Assembly (NCBI RefSeq): GCF_030646155.1
Contig: NZ_JAUTDN010000002.1
Span: 62,001-126,000, forward strand
Origin: Conexibacter sp. CPCC 205762
GTDB lineage: Bacteria > Actinomycetota > Thermoleophilia > Solirubrobacterales > Solirubrobacteraceae
DNA length: 64,000 nucleotides
Reading direction: 5' to 3'
Positions within the stretch are counted from its first letter, which is position 1. Each line of letters opens with the position of its first letter. The translations under genes were made by a program, and so were the position numbers. Below the pieces are notes generated by a model, which had not been told where the DNA came from, did not search any database, and worked only from the letters and a program-made list of their open reading frames with translations. Below, one piece after another: positions 18,401-27,485 of this stretch.

Positions 18401-21400
18401 GGCGCGAGAACATGTCGCTGACAGGACCGCCCTGCTTCTGAAGGAACTTGCCGCGGCCGGCTGCGAGCAGGAATTGACCGAAGCGGTTGAGCGGCTCCTT
18501 GAGGGGGGGGACATCACGAGCGCGGAAGACGCGCTCGCTCAGATCCGGCGAGGAGAAAGACCGAGCCTCAAAGCCCAGAGAGACCACCTGGATGAGCTGC
18601 GGAGATTCCTGGAAACCGCCGACCTGCTCGCGAAGGAGAACCTCACGGCGAAACGTGTACAAGCAGCTGTTCGTGGCGACCAGCAGCTCACCACGCTCGA
18701 CTTCGAGGCTGTTCGGGAAGCTGGCCACGAGCGCGCCGTGTCGCGCGTGGTCGAACGCTGGTTCTCGCTCGACGAAGAACGAAACGCGCGCGCCGACCGT
18801 CGCGGCGAGTTGCGGGAACACATCAATGCGATCTTGGAGCTGCTCGGCTTCCAAGTTACGGAGATCGGGTATGGCACGAGCGAGGTGCGCTCTAACCAGC
18901 CCTCGGTTGAGTTCGAGGTTCGCACCAAACCGAAAGGTCGGTCGTACGCCCCGCAGTTCGGCAGCGAAGGCACGGTCTTGCGGACCGTGCTGCTGCGCTC
19001 AAGAACGACCGATGTCGTCACCGCTGCCGGCAAAACGACGGAGTTGGCGTGCATCGTGCTCATCCCGCGCGTGCTGACCTCGACGCAGCGACGGCGAATC
19101 GCGACGCTTCAGCGCAACAGCCCGACCGCCAGCCCGGTGCTGGTCATCGATACCGCGGTGTTTCTGCACGCTTGTGCTCATGGTTCACTCGGGCTTGCGC
19201 CGACGATGCGAGTTGCGCTGCCGTTCACCGCAGTGAATCCATATACTCCCTTCCGGGCCGGGTCGGTGCCGACCGAGATGTTCTACGGGCGCCAGCAGGA
19301 AGTTAAGGATCTGCTCGACCCTGATGGCTGCTCGATCGTCTACGGCGGGCGCCGGCTCGGCAAGTCGGCGCTGCTTTACGAGGCCGTACGACGCGCAGAG
19401 CAGTCTGATGACGAGATCGCCGCGATCGTCGTCGACCTGAAGGGCGTAGGGATCGGCGAACGCAATCCGCCGTCGGCGCTGTTGCCGTTCCTGACCGAGC
19501 AGCTCAGCGCACGCCTCGATACTCGAGTCAGAGAGGCGCGGCTCGGCGATTTCGAACGCCTGCAGACGCTCGTCGGGCAGTGGCTCGCGTGTGATGAGCG
19601 ACGACGCATCGTGGTCCTGATGGACGAGACCGACGCGTTTCTTCAGGCAGACGCGGCGGTAAACTTCGAGACGACGAACCACCTCTCGGCGCTTCAAGAA
19701 AACAACTCACGTCGGTTCAAGGTCGTTTTCGCGGGGCTGCATCACGTCAAGCGGTTCAACGACGTCCCGAACCAGCGTCTCACGCACTTCGGTGGCAAGG
19801 TCGCGGTCGGCCCGCTGCCGATCGCGGATGCGCTGCGCCTCGTCCAAGAACCGTTTGCGGCGCTCGGCTTCGGCTTTGAGCCTCCTGAAGCAGTACACCG
19901 CATCCTGACGGAGACGCGTAACCACCCTTCGCTGATCCAGCTTGTCTGCCACAACCTCATGCGCCACGTCCTCGCGGGCAGACCTCAGGAGCTCGAGCCG
20001 CCGTACCGGATCACTCGCGAGGATGTGGAAGCGGTCATGTCGCGTCCGGCGCTGGTGACGGAGATGCGCGAGCGGATGGAGCTCACGCTCAATCTCGACC
20101 CGCGATATCGCGTCATCCTGCTCGTGATCGCACTGCAACTCCTTGAACGGACGGTTGAGCGACCGCTGCGCTCAGATGAGATCCGGAGACTCTGCACAGA
20201 GTGGTGGCCGGTCGGGTTCGCCGAAACCGGTGACTACGAGTTTGACGCGCTGCTTGAGGAGATGCGCGAGTTTGGCGTTTTGTATCGCGACATCAACACC
20301 GATGCTCACCGCCTGCAAAGTCCGAGCGTCGGACGTTTGCTCGGCACGTTCGAGAGCATCCAAGAGGCGTTGCTCAGCACCCATCAACTCAGCCCTCCGG
20401 TGCGTTTCAACGCGAACGCGTACCGCGAGCAGTTGCAGCACGACGGCGACACGTCGAAGGGGTCGGTGAGACGGAGCCCGCTCACGGTGGCGCAGGTGGG
20501 GGAGCTTGCCAGACACAGGGAGAGCCGGGTCGTCGTCGTTCTCGGGACCGCTGCGACTCAGGTGGCGAATGTCAACGATGCGCTGCATCTCGGCGGTCTC
20601 AAGCGACAGCTCGGAGCCTTCGGAGAGGCCAGGCGAACGGTCAAGCCGATAGCCGAAGCAGGGCCTGACGCGCGCGCATCCCGCGACTCCTACATCAACT
20701 CGGTTCGCACCCCGAGAGGCAACACGCACAAGTTGGTGGTGCTGACGCGGGATCCGCGGTCCGAGGACCTCGACACACTCATCGACGCCAGCGTCCATGC
20801 CATCGACACACTCGGCGGCAAGCGGACGAGCGGGACGGTCTGCGCCGTCATCGTGAGTCCGGCGACAGCAAGTGCTGTCCGGAGCCTGATCGGGGAGGAC
20901 GAACGAGCTGTCGTTCGCCCATTCACCGTACTCAGGATGGAGCGCTGGGATCCGGCTGGCCTGCGTGCCTGGGCCTACGACGACGAGCTCGCCTTCGCAA
21001 CCGACCGCTGGCTGGGCGAACTGCTGGCCACAACGGGTGGATGGCCGGCTCTGATCGAGCGGCTGGGGGCCGGCGAACTCCGCTCCAGCGCTGCACTCTC
21101 CAGCGCCCTCCGCGACGAACGCGAGCGGCTTGAGACAAGAGACGGCGCCTCGGAGCTGCTTGAGGCCGTCGGACTGACGGACCCTGAAAGCTTGGAGGGG
21201 CGCGCCTGGGACGGGATGTTGCGATACGGCGAGCCGGTGCCGCTCACGCGCAGCATCGTCACGGACGTGAGCGCACTCAGCGAGCTGACCGATGCGTACG
21301 CCGCACGTATCGCCTACGAGACGTTGCGCGCGAAAGACGTGCTCGTGGTCGACAAGCCGTCGCGCTCGATCTCACCCGAACCGACTGTCGCTGCTGCTTG

Positions 21401-21419
21401 GCGGCGAGTGTTCGGCTGA
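15462..21419 (+). CDS. Giant P-loop NTPase of the island (1985 residues)
   Basis: Largest gene in the window. Start set at 15462 (MGDFGEDD), 2 bases after the preceding stop; an earlier in-frame ATG (15399) lies inside the upstream gene. Residues 1-390 are mostly helical. About 396-487 is a Glu-Pro-rich linker. About 490-1230 is Arg/Glu/Leu-rich and helical, with likely coiled coils. At 'NPYTPFRAG' and 'FYGRQQE' (near 1260) an AAA/STAND/Orc1-like NTPase begins: Walker A GGRRLGKS (1295-1302) and Walker B VVLMDETD (1384-1391). A winged-helix-like part and a second alpha/beta region ('[11 protein letters not shown]', '[15 protein letters not shown]') follow to the end. No nuclease motif or membrane helix is recognised. 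Probably the sensor/scaffold of the three-gene system. It overlaps the convergent PAP2 gene by 48 bases. Confidence 0.75.
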   Translation: MGDFGEDDSTIGNALARPCELTPTSVKDVVAAVWTIFLSGRKQEGRNASSLGTRLLRINSFVGMTLTLPQDAQTTDSALAFVRHGAVGAAAEALLALKSHDPQAKHRMASVRDTLRFRLRQAGQAPAENWGELLMLGRAVAIHTSVATRLESKHRDRRGGSRALMEVFWKIAVTSGTLALRAGQGPHSEMPAGAGVASLEKTDEPRDHGAELIRLRECAEQLSKGLETASAALRTDGLPPAADLIESLVRYGADVEALAAALETASDLSAIRAALAQRDPRVRALRALASLRTVGDQLLPDADVLRDSARHALARLSEGVQVEELDALLWMHDWIGSYHHGFEAFDSDVLMAALLAAGIGTRLATAPTIDKLRLGATSGEALAPVMIAASEESELPPEPEPEPEPEPKPEPEPRPEPDPESKSEPTPAAEREPGEAERESAETPVPEPLPEVTVDPALTLEREPGEPVTESAPVSEPEHEPEPEHEPASEFGERISQRLPPEIGTAALVSRGLAGVAAAELPPSPRRTALELLGLAASARSPHGPCAGQLSRTIGELHEKLEQEETQLIAVSAAISCAVVAPSGWIQELFGEAAPAMQDRAGLRAISEVLHDSAQRHFIVPHGDDRPVRGESPGVLQRRLDALAIDARRWLDKPGKTQFERATRLWQRWVDERSGRLGRMLARVIENRPSEIAAMQPEVRDLRANLLRTLDDDDAKLRGSGSSRLEGRARRELVRRTEEILQLVDDAIVASHALLEFEQDTRTENPGGAATLDAILDVLTAHLKAAKEEVAQLDRAGKVVAAASLRFALDRLQQLVVKRELDLSDREPPFEEALRGTLLAFDVELDEDLELIRRPLSERTRAQILEQPPIWRQAWRLRRARGEVLHARRIRRILVEVEMRDPQRLDNELQQTERRVRRELEDETEQLRTEIDRDWRMGHLAPSVCALLLQRLDRIAVQIDQPDALLLRALDGLRDDARTEAREHVADRTALLLKELAAAGCEQELTEAVERLLEGGDITSAEDALAQIRRGERPSLKAQRDHLDELRRFLETADLLAKENLTAKRVQAAVRGDQQLTTLDFEAVREAGHERAVSRVVERWFSLDEERNARADRRGELREHINAILELLGFQVTEIGYGTSEVRSNQPSVEFEVRTKPKGRSYAPQFGSEGTVLRTVLLRSRTTDVVTAAGKTTELACIVLIPRVLTSTQRRRIATLQRNSPTASPVLVIDTAVFLHACAHGSLGLAPTMRVALPFTAVNPYTPFRAGSVPTEMFYGRQQEVKDLLDPDGCSIVYGGRRLGKSALLYEAVRRAEQSDDEIAAIVVDLKGVGIGERNPPSALLPFLTEQLSARLDTRVREARLGDFERLQTLVGQWLACDERRRIVVLMDETDAFLQADAAVNFETTNHLSALQENNSRRFKVVFAGLHHVKRFNDVPNQRLTHFGGKVAVGPLPIADALRLVQEPFAALGFGFEPPEAVHRILTETRNHPSLIQLVCHNLMRHVLAGRPQELEPPYRITREDVEAVMSRPALVTEMRERMELTLNLDPRYRVILLVIALQLLERTVERPLRSDEIRRLCTEWWPVGFAETGDYEFDALLEEMREFGVLYRDINTDAHRLQSPSVGRLLGTFESIQEALLSTHQLSPPVRFNANAYREQLQHDGDTSKGSVRRSPLTVAQVGELARHRESRVVVVLGTAATQVANVNDALHLGGLKRQLGAFGEARRTVKPIAEAGPDARASRDSYINSVRTPRGNTHKLVVLTRDPRSEDLDTLIDASVHAIDTLGGKRTSGTVCAVIVSPATASAVRSLIGEDERAVVRPFTVLRMERWDPAGLRAWAYDDELAFATDRWLGELLATTGGWPALIERLGAGELRSSAALSSALRDERERLETRDGASELLEAVGLTDPESLEGRAWDGMLRYGEPVPLTRSIVTDVSALSELTDAYAARIAYETLRAKDVLVVDKPSRSISPEPTVAAAWRRVFG
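16647..16922 (+). repeat. Glu-Pro dipeptide low-complexity tract in the giant NTPase
   Basis: DNA built from GAG/GAA-CCG/CCT codon pairs, giving runs such as [18 protein letters not shown] and later [10 protein letters not shown] (about residues 396-487 of the protein). Synonymous codons vary between units, so the tract is kept at protein level and is not a recent perfect DNA repeat. It should form an extended, stiff, acidic linker between two helical regions. Confidence 0.85.
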
Positions 21420-22382
21420 GGCTTGCTGCCGGGCGCCCTGATCGCGACGGCGCGCGTGCCAGCGCGTCCAGGCCCAGCGGACGCCGAAGTACGCGGCGAC
21501 AGCGTAGATCCAGCCCAGCAACAGGTCCGCAACGTAGTGCTCGCCGCCCCAGACGAGCGCGAATCCCATCACGAGCGGGTAGGCGACCAGCAGCGTCCGC
21601 AGGTACCACCGCCGGGCGCTCCCCCACAGCTCCAGGCAGATCAGCAGCGAGAAGGCGGCGTGCAGCGACGGCACGGCGGCGACGTCGTTGGCGTACTCGT
21701 AGCCGGTCCCGACGAGGCCGAATCTGGCGCCGATCCCGAGCTGGCCCCAGATCTGCGGGATCGCCCGCTCGACGTGCGGGATCAGGCCCTGCTCGGCCGC
21801 CATCCACGGCGGCGCGGCGGGGTAGAGCGCGTAGGTCGCGAAGCCGGCCAGCGACAGCACCGCGACCGTGATCGCGTAGCGGCGGAAGCGCTGCCGGTCG
21901 AGCTTCCACAGGATCGCCGCCAGCAGCGGCGTCGCGAAGAAGTGGGACATGTAGACGACCCACGCGACGATCCCGTACCAGGGCAGCGTGCCGGGGGTGT
22001 AGAGGCGCTCCTGCAGCCAGGTCGTCGGCACCTGGCCGCCGAAGAGGAATCTGTCGACGTCGATCTGCGGCAGGAAGAACGGCTCGAAGAAGAGGCCGTC
22101 GGCGGCGCCGCGGGCGAGGTCGTAGCCGGCCAGCACGAGGAAGAACGGCAGCCAGTCGATCAGCGCGCCCTTGAACCAGCCTCTGAGGTCGCCGAACGAG
22201 AAGGCGAGCAGCCCGAGCAGGATCCACAGCAGGATCCAGTCGCGCGTCAGCGGCAGCCCCTCGGCGGCGACGAACCAGACCGTCGCCGCCAGCCACACGA
22301 GCGGCGGCAGCAGCCGCAGCGCCCGCCTCGGTCGCGTGAGCGACGATCCGATCGCGGGCCTGCGGCTGGTACTCGATTCCAT
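21372..22382 (-). CDS. PAP2-superfamily membrane phosphatase (inositolphosphotransferase-like)
   Basis: A 336-residue integral membrane protein with about six to eight helices. The PAP2 active-site motifs are visible as '[11 protein letters not shown]' (catalytic His) and '[13 protein letters not shown]' (second His with the Asp of H-x3-D). The layout is that of the Aur1/Ipt1-like branch, which moves or removes phospho-head groups from lipids at the membrane surface. The last residues (about 16) are encoded inside the 3' end of the low-GC island gene, so the C-terminal tail may have been altered by the insertion. ATG 22382 is supported by TATCGT 6 bases upstream. Confidence 0.88.
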   Translation of the reverse strand: MESSTSRRPAIGSSLTRPRRALRLLPPLVWLAATVWFVAAEGLPLTRDWILLWILLGLLAFSFGDLRGWFKGALIDWLPFFLVLAGYDLARGAADGLFFEPFFLPQIDVDRFLFGGQVPTTWLQERLYTPGTLPWYGIVAWVVYMSHFFATPLLAAILWKLDRQRFRRYAITVAVLSLAGFATYALYPAAPPWMAAEQGLIPHVERAIPQIWGQLGIGARFGLVGTGYEYANDVAAVPSLHAAFSLLICLELWGSARRWYLRTLLVAYPLVMGFALVWGGEHYVADLLLGWIYAVAAYFGVRWAWTRWHARRRDQGARQQASAEHSPPSSSDSRFG

Positions 22383-22388
22383 CGCGCG

Positions 22389-22394
22389 ACGATA
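22389..22394 (-). promoter_or_regulatory. -10 hexamer TATCGT for the PAP2 gene
   Basis: TATCGT, minus strand, 6 bases before the ATG at 22382. It lies between the cysN terminator hairpin and the gene, so PAP2 has its own promoter. Confidence 0.45.
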
Positions 22395-22409
22395 GCGCCG
22401 TCGCGCGTT

Positions 22410-22435
22410 CCGGGGCAGGCCGAAGCCCGCCCCGG
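22410..22435 (-). terminator. Terminator hairpin after cysN
   Basis: A 7-base-pair stem (CCGGGGC / GCCCCGG) around a 12-base loop that can itself pair partly, 8 bases past the cysN stop. Confidence 0.5.
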
Positions 22436-22443
22436 TGCGGGCG

Positions 22444-23748
22444 CTAGCCCGAGATCAGACCGGCGCCGACGGTGTCGTTGGTCGCCTCGTCGATCAGGAT
22501 GAAGCTGCCGGTCTCGCGGTTGCGCTCGTAGCTGTCGAACGCGAGCGGGCTGCTCAGCTTCAGCTTCACGTGGCCGATCTCGTTCAGCGACAGGCCGCCC
22601 TCGGCCGGCTCGCGGTCGAGCGTCTCGACGTCGAGCCGCCAGTCGATCGCCTCGACGATGCCGCGCACGGCGCGCGTCGTGTGCTTGATCGCGTACTTGC
22701 CGCGCGGCTGCAGCGGCTGGTCGCTCATCCAGCAGACGACCGCCTCCAGCTCCTTCGCGACCGTCGGCTGGTCGCTCGGGCGCGCGATCATGTCGCCGCG
22801 CGAGACGTCGAGGTCGTCTTCCAGTAGAAGCGTGACCGACTGCGGCGGGAAGGCGGCGTCGAGCGGGCCGTCGATCGTGTCGATGCCGGCGACTCTGGTC
22901 GTGCGGCCGGAGGGCAGCACGACGACCTCCTCGCCGGGCGTGATCACGCCGCCGACGACCTGACCGGCGTAGCCGCGGTAGTCGTGGTAGCGCTCGTCGT
23001 TCTGCGGGCGCACGACCCACTGGACCGGGAAGCGCCAGTCGTCGAGGTTGCGGTCGCCCGCTATCTCGACCGTCTCGAGGTGGTGCAGCAGCGTCGGGCC
23101 GTCGTACCAGGGCGTGTTCGCCGAGTCCTCGACGACGTTGTCGCCCTTCAGCGCCGAGATCGGGATGAAGGTGATCTCGCTGAAGGCGGCGATCGGCTCC
23201 GACCACGCCTTGAAGTCGGCGACGATCGCATCGAAGACCGACTGGTCGTAGTCGACCAGGTCCATCTTGTTGACGCAGACGACGAGGTGCGGCGTGCGCA
23301 GCAGCGCCGAGATCGCGGCGTGGCGGCGCGACTGTCTGACGAGGCCGTTGCGAGCGTCGACCAGCACCAGCGACAGGTCGGCCGTCGAGGCGCCCGTGAC
23401 CATGTTGCGCGTGTACTGCTCGTGACCGGGGCAGTCGGCGATGATGAAGCGCCGTCTGTCGGTCTGGAAGGAGCGGTAGGCGACGTCGATCGTGATGCCC
23501 TGCTCGCGCTCGGCGCGCAGGCCGTCGGTCAGCAGGGCGAGGTTGAGCTCGCCGTCGCCGCGGCGCTCGCTCGTCTCCTTCACGTGCGCGAGCTGGTCGG
23601 CGAGGATCGACTTCGCGTCGTGCAGCAGGCGGCCGATCAGCGTGCTCTTGCCGTCGTCGACCGAGCCGGCGGTCGCGAAGCGCAGCAGCTCCGTCGTCTC
23701 AATGCCCTCGTCGTGCGGTCGCCCGTTCATCGAGGCCGTCGCTGCCAT
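22444..23748 (-). CDS. cysN: Sulfate adenylyltransferase large (GTPase) subunit
   Basis: A 434-residue GTPase that drives ATP sulfurylase, making adenosine 5'-phosphosulfate (APS). Translation-factor GTPase motifs: GSVDDGKS (28-35), 'DCPGHEQYTRNM' and 'VNKMDLVDY', followed by beta-barrel domains. It ends after them: there is no fused APS kinase (CysC), in line with direct APS reduction by the CysH here. The start at MAATASMNGRP overlaps the cysD stop (TAATG). Last gene of cysH-tauE-cysD-cysN. Confidence 0.95.
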   Translation of the reverse strand: MAATASMNGRPHDEGIETTELLRFATAGSVDDGKSTLIGRLLHDAKSILADQLAHVKETSERRGDGELNLALLTDGLRAEREQGITIDVAYRSFQTDRRRFIIADCPGHEQYTRNMVTGASTADLSLVLVDARNGLVRQSRRHAAISALLRTPHLVVCVNKMDLVDYDQSVFDAIVADFKAWSEPIAAFSEITFIPISALKGDNVVEDSANTPWYDGPTLLHHLETVEIAGDRNLDDWRFPVQWVVRPQNDERYHDYRGYAGQVVGGVITPGEEVVVLPSGRTTRVAGIDTIDGPLDAAFPPQSVTLLLEDDLDVSRGDMIARPSDQPTVAKELEAVVCWMSDQPLQPRGKYAIKHTTRAVRGIVEAIDWRLDVETLDREPAEGGLSLNEIGHVKLKLSSPLAFDSYERNRETGSFILIDEATNDTVGAGLISG

Positions 23749-24653
23749 TAGAAGTAGCCCTCTCGCTTGCGGTCTTCCATCGCGGCCTCGGTCGCGCGGT
23801 CGTCCGCGCGCGTCTGGCCTCGTTCGGTGATGTTGGTCGCCGCGATCTCCGCGACGACCGTCTCCAGCGTGGTGGCGGTCGAGGTGACGGCACCGGTGCA
23901 GCTGATGTCGCCGACGGTCCGGTAGCGGACCATCTCGGTGAAGACGTCTTCGCCCTCCATCCGCTCCATGAAGTCGAAGGCGGCGTAGAGCATCCCGTCG
24001 CGTCTGAAGACCTCGCGCTCGTGCGCGAAGTAGATCGACGGCAGCTCGAGTCTCTCGCGCTCGATGTACTGCCAGACGTCGAGCTCGGTCCAGTTCGAGA
24101 TCGGGAAGACGCGCACGTGCTCGCCCTTGCGGACGCGGCCGTTGTAGAGCTGCCACAGCTCCGGGCGCTGCGCCTTCGGGTCCCACTGGCCGAAGTCGTC
24201 GCGGAAGGAGAAGATCCGCTCCTTCGCGCGGGCGCGCTCCTCGTCGCGGCGGGCGCCGCCGAAGGCCGCGTCGAACTGGTGCTCCTCGATCGCGTCGAGC
24301 AGCGTGACCGTCTGGAGGCGGTTGCGGGAGGCGCGCGGGCCTCTCTCCTCGACGACGCGACCCTTGTCGATCGACTCCTGCACGGAGGCGACGATCAGCC
24401 GCTCGCCGATCTCGGCGATGCGGCGGTCGCGGTACTCGATCACCTCGGGGAAGTTGTGACCGGTGTCGACGTGCATCACCGGGAACGGGAACCTCGCCGG
24501 GCGGAACGCCTTCTCAGCCAGTCGCAGCAGGACGATCGAGTCCTTGCCGCCGGAGAAGAGCAGCACGGGCCGCTCGAGCTCGGCGGCGACCTCGCGCATG
24601 ATGTGGATCGCCTCGGCCTCGAGCGCGTCCAGATGTGAGAGCTCGTACGTCAT
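23748..24653 (-). CDS. cysD: Sulfate adenylyltransferase small subunit
   Basis: A 301-residue PP-loop ATP pyrophosphatase; it makes APS from sulfate and ATP together with CysN. PP-loop SGGKDS at 34-39, then 'VMHVDTGHNFPE' and 'FGGARRDEERARAKERIFSF', all standard. Ends with the usual 'DRKREGYF'. Overlaps tauE by ATGA upstream and cysN downstream, so all three are translationally coupled. Confidence 0.97.
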   Translation of the reverse strand: MTYELSHLDALEAEAIHIMREVAAELERPVLLFSGGKDSIVLLRLAEKAFRPARFPFPVMHVDTGHNFPEVIEYRDRRIAEIGERLIVASVQESIDKGRVVEERGPRASRNRLQTVTLLDAIEEHQFDAAFGGARRDEERARAKERIFSFRDDFGQWDPKAQRPELWQLYNGRVRKGEHVRVFPISNWTELDVWQYIERERLELPSIYFAHEREVFRRDGMLYAAFDFMERMEGEDVFTEMVRYRTVGDISCTGAVTSTATTLETVVAEIAATNITERGQTRADDRATEAAMEDRKREGYF

Positions 24654-25585
24654 GCCTGTTCCGTTGCGGTGGGTGGGTCGGTCTTGGGGAGGATGTCTGC
24701 GCTGCGTATGCGGCGCTGTCTGCCGCGGTGCAGCCCGTAGGCGGCGACGGCGACCAGAAGCGGCACGATGAAGATGACAGAGACGGGATAGTCAGCGACA
24801 CCGGCCTTCTTCAAGAGTGCCATGCCGGCGGCGAGGAGGACTATCCCGAGCGTCGGCCGCAGCGCGTTCTCGGGCAGCTTGAACGCGAGGTTCGAGCCGA
24901 TCCAGACGCCGGGGAGCGAGCCGATCAGGATGTTGCCGGCGAGCGCCAGGTCGACGTTGCCGCTGAGCAGGTGCGCGATCGAGGCGACCCACAGCAGCAG
25001 CGCCGCGTGGAAGACGTCGGTGCCGACGACGCGCAGCGGCGTCAGACGGAAGACCAGGATCAGCGCGACGGCGATCAGCGCGCCGCTGCCGGCCGAGGTG
25101 AGGCCGAGCACGAAGCCGACCGAGATGCCGACGAGGATCGCCGCGACCTTGTGGCGCGTGTCGAATCTCTCGATCGTGACGCGCTCGCCGCCGCTGCTCA
25201 TGAACAGCGCGCGGGCGAGCACGGCGATGCCGGTGACGAACAGCGCGCCGGCGACGGCGGTCAGCAGGAAGGTGTCGAACGAGTCGCCGCCGAGCGCCTT
25301 CTCCAGCATGTGCAGCACCTGCACCCCGCCGAGCGCGCCGGGGATCGAGCCGACCGCGAGCCACAGCGCGATCGTCATGTCGACCGAGCCGCGGCGCCAG
25401 TGGCGCCAGCCGCCGACGGTCTTGGTGACGGCGGCGTAGGCGAGGTCGGTGCCGATCGCAGTCGTCGGCGCGGTGCCGAGCACGAGGATCAGCAGCGGCG
25501 TCATCAGCGAGCCGCCGCCGATGCCGGTCATGCCGACGAGCATCCCGACGCCGAAGCCGAAGGCGATGACGAGAGGCCAGTCCAC
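24650..25585 (-). CDS. TauE/SafE-family sulfite/sulfate permease
   Basis: A 311-residue membrane protein with about eight helices. 'FGVGMLVGMTGIGGGSLMTPLL' (motif in two parts here) at the N-terminus and the second-half repeat 'GFVLGLTSAGSGALIAVAL' are TauE/SafE hallmarks. Its place between cysH and cysD, overlapping cysD by ATGA, suggests it moves sulfate in, or sulfite out, as the comparable permease of the Corynebacterium cys cluster is thought to do. GTG start at 25585. The C-terminus has a short basic cytoplasmic tail. Confidence 0.88.
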   Translation of the reverse strand: MDWPLVIAFGFGVGMLVGMTGIGGGSLMTPLLILVLGTAPTTAIGTDLAYAAVTKTVGGWRHWRRGSVDMTIALWLAVGSIPGALGGVQVLHMLEKALGGDSFDTFLLTAVAGALFVTGIAVLARALFMSSGGERVTIERFDTRHKVAAILVGISVGFVLGLTSAGSGALIAVALILVFRLTPLRVVGTDVFHAALLLWVASIAHLLSGNVDLALAGNILIGSLPGVWIGSNLAFKLPENALRPTLGIVLLAAGMALLKKAGVADYPVSVIFIVPLLVAVAAYGLHRGRQRRIRSADILPKTDPPTATEQA

Positions 25586-25608
25586 GGCGTCAGTCTTTCA
25601 CCATTTCG

Positions 25609-25623
25609 GTCGGAATACCCGAC
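25609..25623 (-). promoter_or_regulatory. Short dyad between cysH and tauE
   Basis: GTCGG-AATAC-CCGAC in the 42-base gap. The half AATACCCGACT resembles the half-site of Rrf2-family regulators (IscR/CymR type). Could be an internal operator or a small hairpin setting cysH/tauE stoichiometry. Confidence 0.3.
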
Positions 25624-25627
25624 TGAT

Positions 25628-26302
25628 TCAACCGTGAAGGCCGCACTCGACCTTGTCGTTCCCCGCCCAGCGGCCGCTGCGGTCGGCGGCGGGCACCGTG
25701 CAGTGGGTGCAGCCGATCGACGCGTAGCCGCGGTCGTGCAGCGGGTTGTACGGCAGGTCGTGCTCGTGGATGTAGCGCCAGATGTCTCTCTCGCTCCAGT
25801 CGGCGAGCGGTGCGGCCTTCCAGATTCCCTGCTTCTCGTCCCAGCTGATCTTGGGCGTGTTGGCGCGGGTCGGCGCCTGGTCGCGGCGCACGCCGACGAT
25901 CCATGCGTCAACTTCGCTCAACGCCTGTCTGAGCGGGACGACCTTGCGGATGCCGCAGCACTTGTCGGGCGCGCTCTTCCACAGCTCGGGCCCGTGCTGC
26001 GCCTCCTGCTCGGCGAGGCTCATGCCCCGCCACGCCTCGAACTCGACGCCGTAGCGCGCTTCCATCTTTCTCCACGTCTCATAGGTCTCGGGGAAGAGAA
26101 CACCGGTGTCGAGCGTGAAGATGCGGGCCTCGGGCTCGATTCTCAGTAAGAGATCGATGAGAACCGACTCCTCCTGCTGAAACGAGCAGGCGAGATAGAG
26201 GCGCGGGTGGAAGCGCTCCACCATCCGCGCGACCACCTCCGCGGCCGTGAGCGACTCCGCGTCGGCGGTCAGCGAGTTGTCGATCGGAGCGGTCGCACTC
26301 AT
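25628..26302 (-). CDS. cysH: Adenosine 5'-phosphosulfate (APS) reductase, assimilatory
   Basis: A 224-residue enzyme that reduces APS to sulfite with thioredoxin. It has the PP-loop-derived 'ACSFQQEESVL' and the four iron-sulfur cysteines of the APS-specific branch (Cys115-Cys116 in 'DKCCGIRK', Cys198 and Cys201 in 'GCTHC'); PAPS-specific enzymes lack these. The catalytic Cys220 is in the C-terminal 'ECGLH'. The absence of an APS kinase domain in CysN agrees. First gene of the cys operon; its promoter region contains a long dyad (26311-26347). Confidence 0.94.
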   Translation of the reverse strand: MSATAPIDNSLTADAESLTAAEVVARMVERFHPRLYLACSFQQEESVLIDLLLRIEPEARIFTLDTGVLFPETYETWRKMEARYGVEFEAWRGMSLAEQEAQHGPELWKSAPDKCCGIRKVVPLRQALSEVDAWIVGVRRDQAPTRANTPKISWDEKQGIWKAAPLADWSERDIWRYIHEHDLPYNPLHDRGYASIGCTHCTVPAADRSGRWAGNDKVECGLHG

Positions 26303-26310
26303 GGTCGACG

Positions 26311-26347
26311 TAAATTAGCAGAAACCCGATGGGGTTTCGGGAATTTA
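26311..26347 (-). promoter_or_regulatory. Nested dyad operator upstream of cysH
   Basis: Two nested inverted repeats with one centre: outer TAAATT (26311-26316) / AATTTA (26342-26347) and inner GAAACCC (26321-26327) / GGGTTTC (26332-26338). The outer left arm overlaps a TAATTT -10-like hexamer 9 bases before the cysH ATG, so a bound repressor would block transcription. AT-rich for this genome. A related AAACCCC/GGGGTTT element stands before sirA. Confidence 0.5.
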
Positions 26348-26449
26348 GACCATTGCGGTCAACAAAGCGACCCCTCCGCGGTTGCCTTCCCCCACCTGCT
26401 TCCGGCATGCTGGACGGAAAGGGGACAGACCGCGGAATCGGGGGATTCG

Positions 26450-27478
26450 ATGGGGTTGAAGATCGCGTTCATCGCGCGCACGGGAACGCCCAACGCCTAC
26501 TACCGCGCCGTCGGGCCGCTGATGGCGCTGACGGCTCGGGGGCACGGGCTCGCCCAGGTGATGGGGGAAGGTCAGCCGCCGAACCACGGCGCTCTCGCCG
26601 AGTGCGACCTGCTGCTCGTCCATCGCTTCAGTGAGGGCGACCCGTTGACGGCGATGCGGACGGTGCACGAGCGGGGCGTGCCGGTCGTGTGGGACAACGA
26701 CGACGACGTCGTCGCGCCGCAGCGGGCGTCGGGCGCCGGCAGAAGACGCTGGAACGCGGTCGAGCGCCAGCGCCTGGTCGGCTCGATCCGGCGCGTGCAC
26801 AGACTTGCGAGCGTCGTGACCACGCCGAGCGCCCAGCTTGCCGAGGGCTACCGCGAAGACGGCGCGCGCAACGTCCACGTGATCGAGAACTACCTGCCGT
26901 CGCAGTTCGTGCTCGCGCGCCGGCCGCAGCGCGCCGACGACACCGTCACGATCGGTTGGACCGCCGCCTTCGAGCACGAGGTCGACGCTCGCGAGCTGAG
27001 ACTGCCGCAGTTGCTGAGAAGACTGATGGAGGCCCACCCGCAGGTGCGGGTCGCCTCGCTCGGCGTCGACCTCGGTCTGCCGCGCGATCGCTACAGACGC
27101 TCCAGACCGCTGCCGTTCGACCAGGTCGCGCCATGGGCGGCGAGCTTCGACATCGGGATCGCGCCGCTGACTGACATACGCCTCAACCGCGCCCGCTCGA
27201 ACATCAAGCTGAAGGAGTACGCCGGAGCCGGGACGCCGTGGGTCGCCTCGGCGGTCGGGCCGTACGTCGGCCTCGGCGAGCGCCAGGGCGGCCTGCTGAT
27301 CGACAACGACCGCTGGTACGAGACGCTCGAACGGCTCGTGCTCGACGCCGGTCAGCGACGCCGGCTGGGCGAACAGGGCCTCGCCTGGGCGCGCACGCAG
27401 ACGATCGAGACGAACGCCGCCGTCTGGGAGCGGCTGCTGACCGGGCTCGTCTCCGAGGCGGCGGCGCTGCGCCGCTGA
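26450..27478 (+). CDS. Glycosyltransferase, GT-B fold (GT4-like)
   Basis: A 342-residue cytoplasmic transferase. It begins 'MGLKIAFIARTGTPNAYYR' and shows 'WDNDDDVV', 'VIENYLP', 'IGWTAAFEHEVD' and the donor-binding 'NIKLKEYAGAGTPWVAS' with the Glu and Gly residues used to hold a nucleotide-sugar. This set is typical of GT-B enzymes acting on surface glycans. ATG 26450 is preferred; the longer frame would run back into the cysH promoter. It converges on the HAD gene with a 7-base gap. No link to sulfur genes beyond position. Confidence 0.75.
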   Translation: MGLKIAFIARTGTPNAYYRAVGPLMALTARGHGLAQVMGEGQPPNHGALAECDLLLVHRFSEGDPLTAMRTVHERGVPVVWDNDDDVVAPQRASGAGRRRWNAVERQRLVGSIRRVHRLASVVTTPSAQLAEGYREDGARNVHVIENYLPSQFVLARRPQRADDTVTIGWTAAFEHEVDARELRLPQLLRRLMEAHPQVRVASLGVDLGLPRDRYRRSRPLPFDQVAPWAASFDIGIAPLTDIRLNRARSNIKLKEYAGAGTPWVASAVGPYVGLGERQGGLLIDNDRWYETLERLVLDAGQRRRLGEQGLAWARTQTIETNAAVWERLLTGLVSEAAALRR

Positions 27479-27485
27479 GACGGCT

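Noticed and set aside
12825-21419. Prophage or integrative element
   Set aside because: No integrase, transposase, phage structural gene or flanking direct repeat could be found; only the three-gene operon is foreign-looking.
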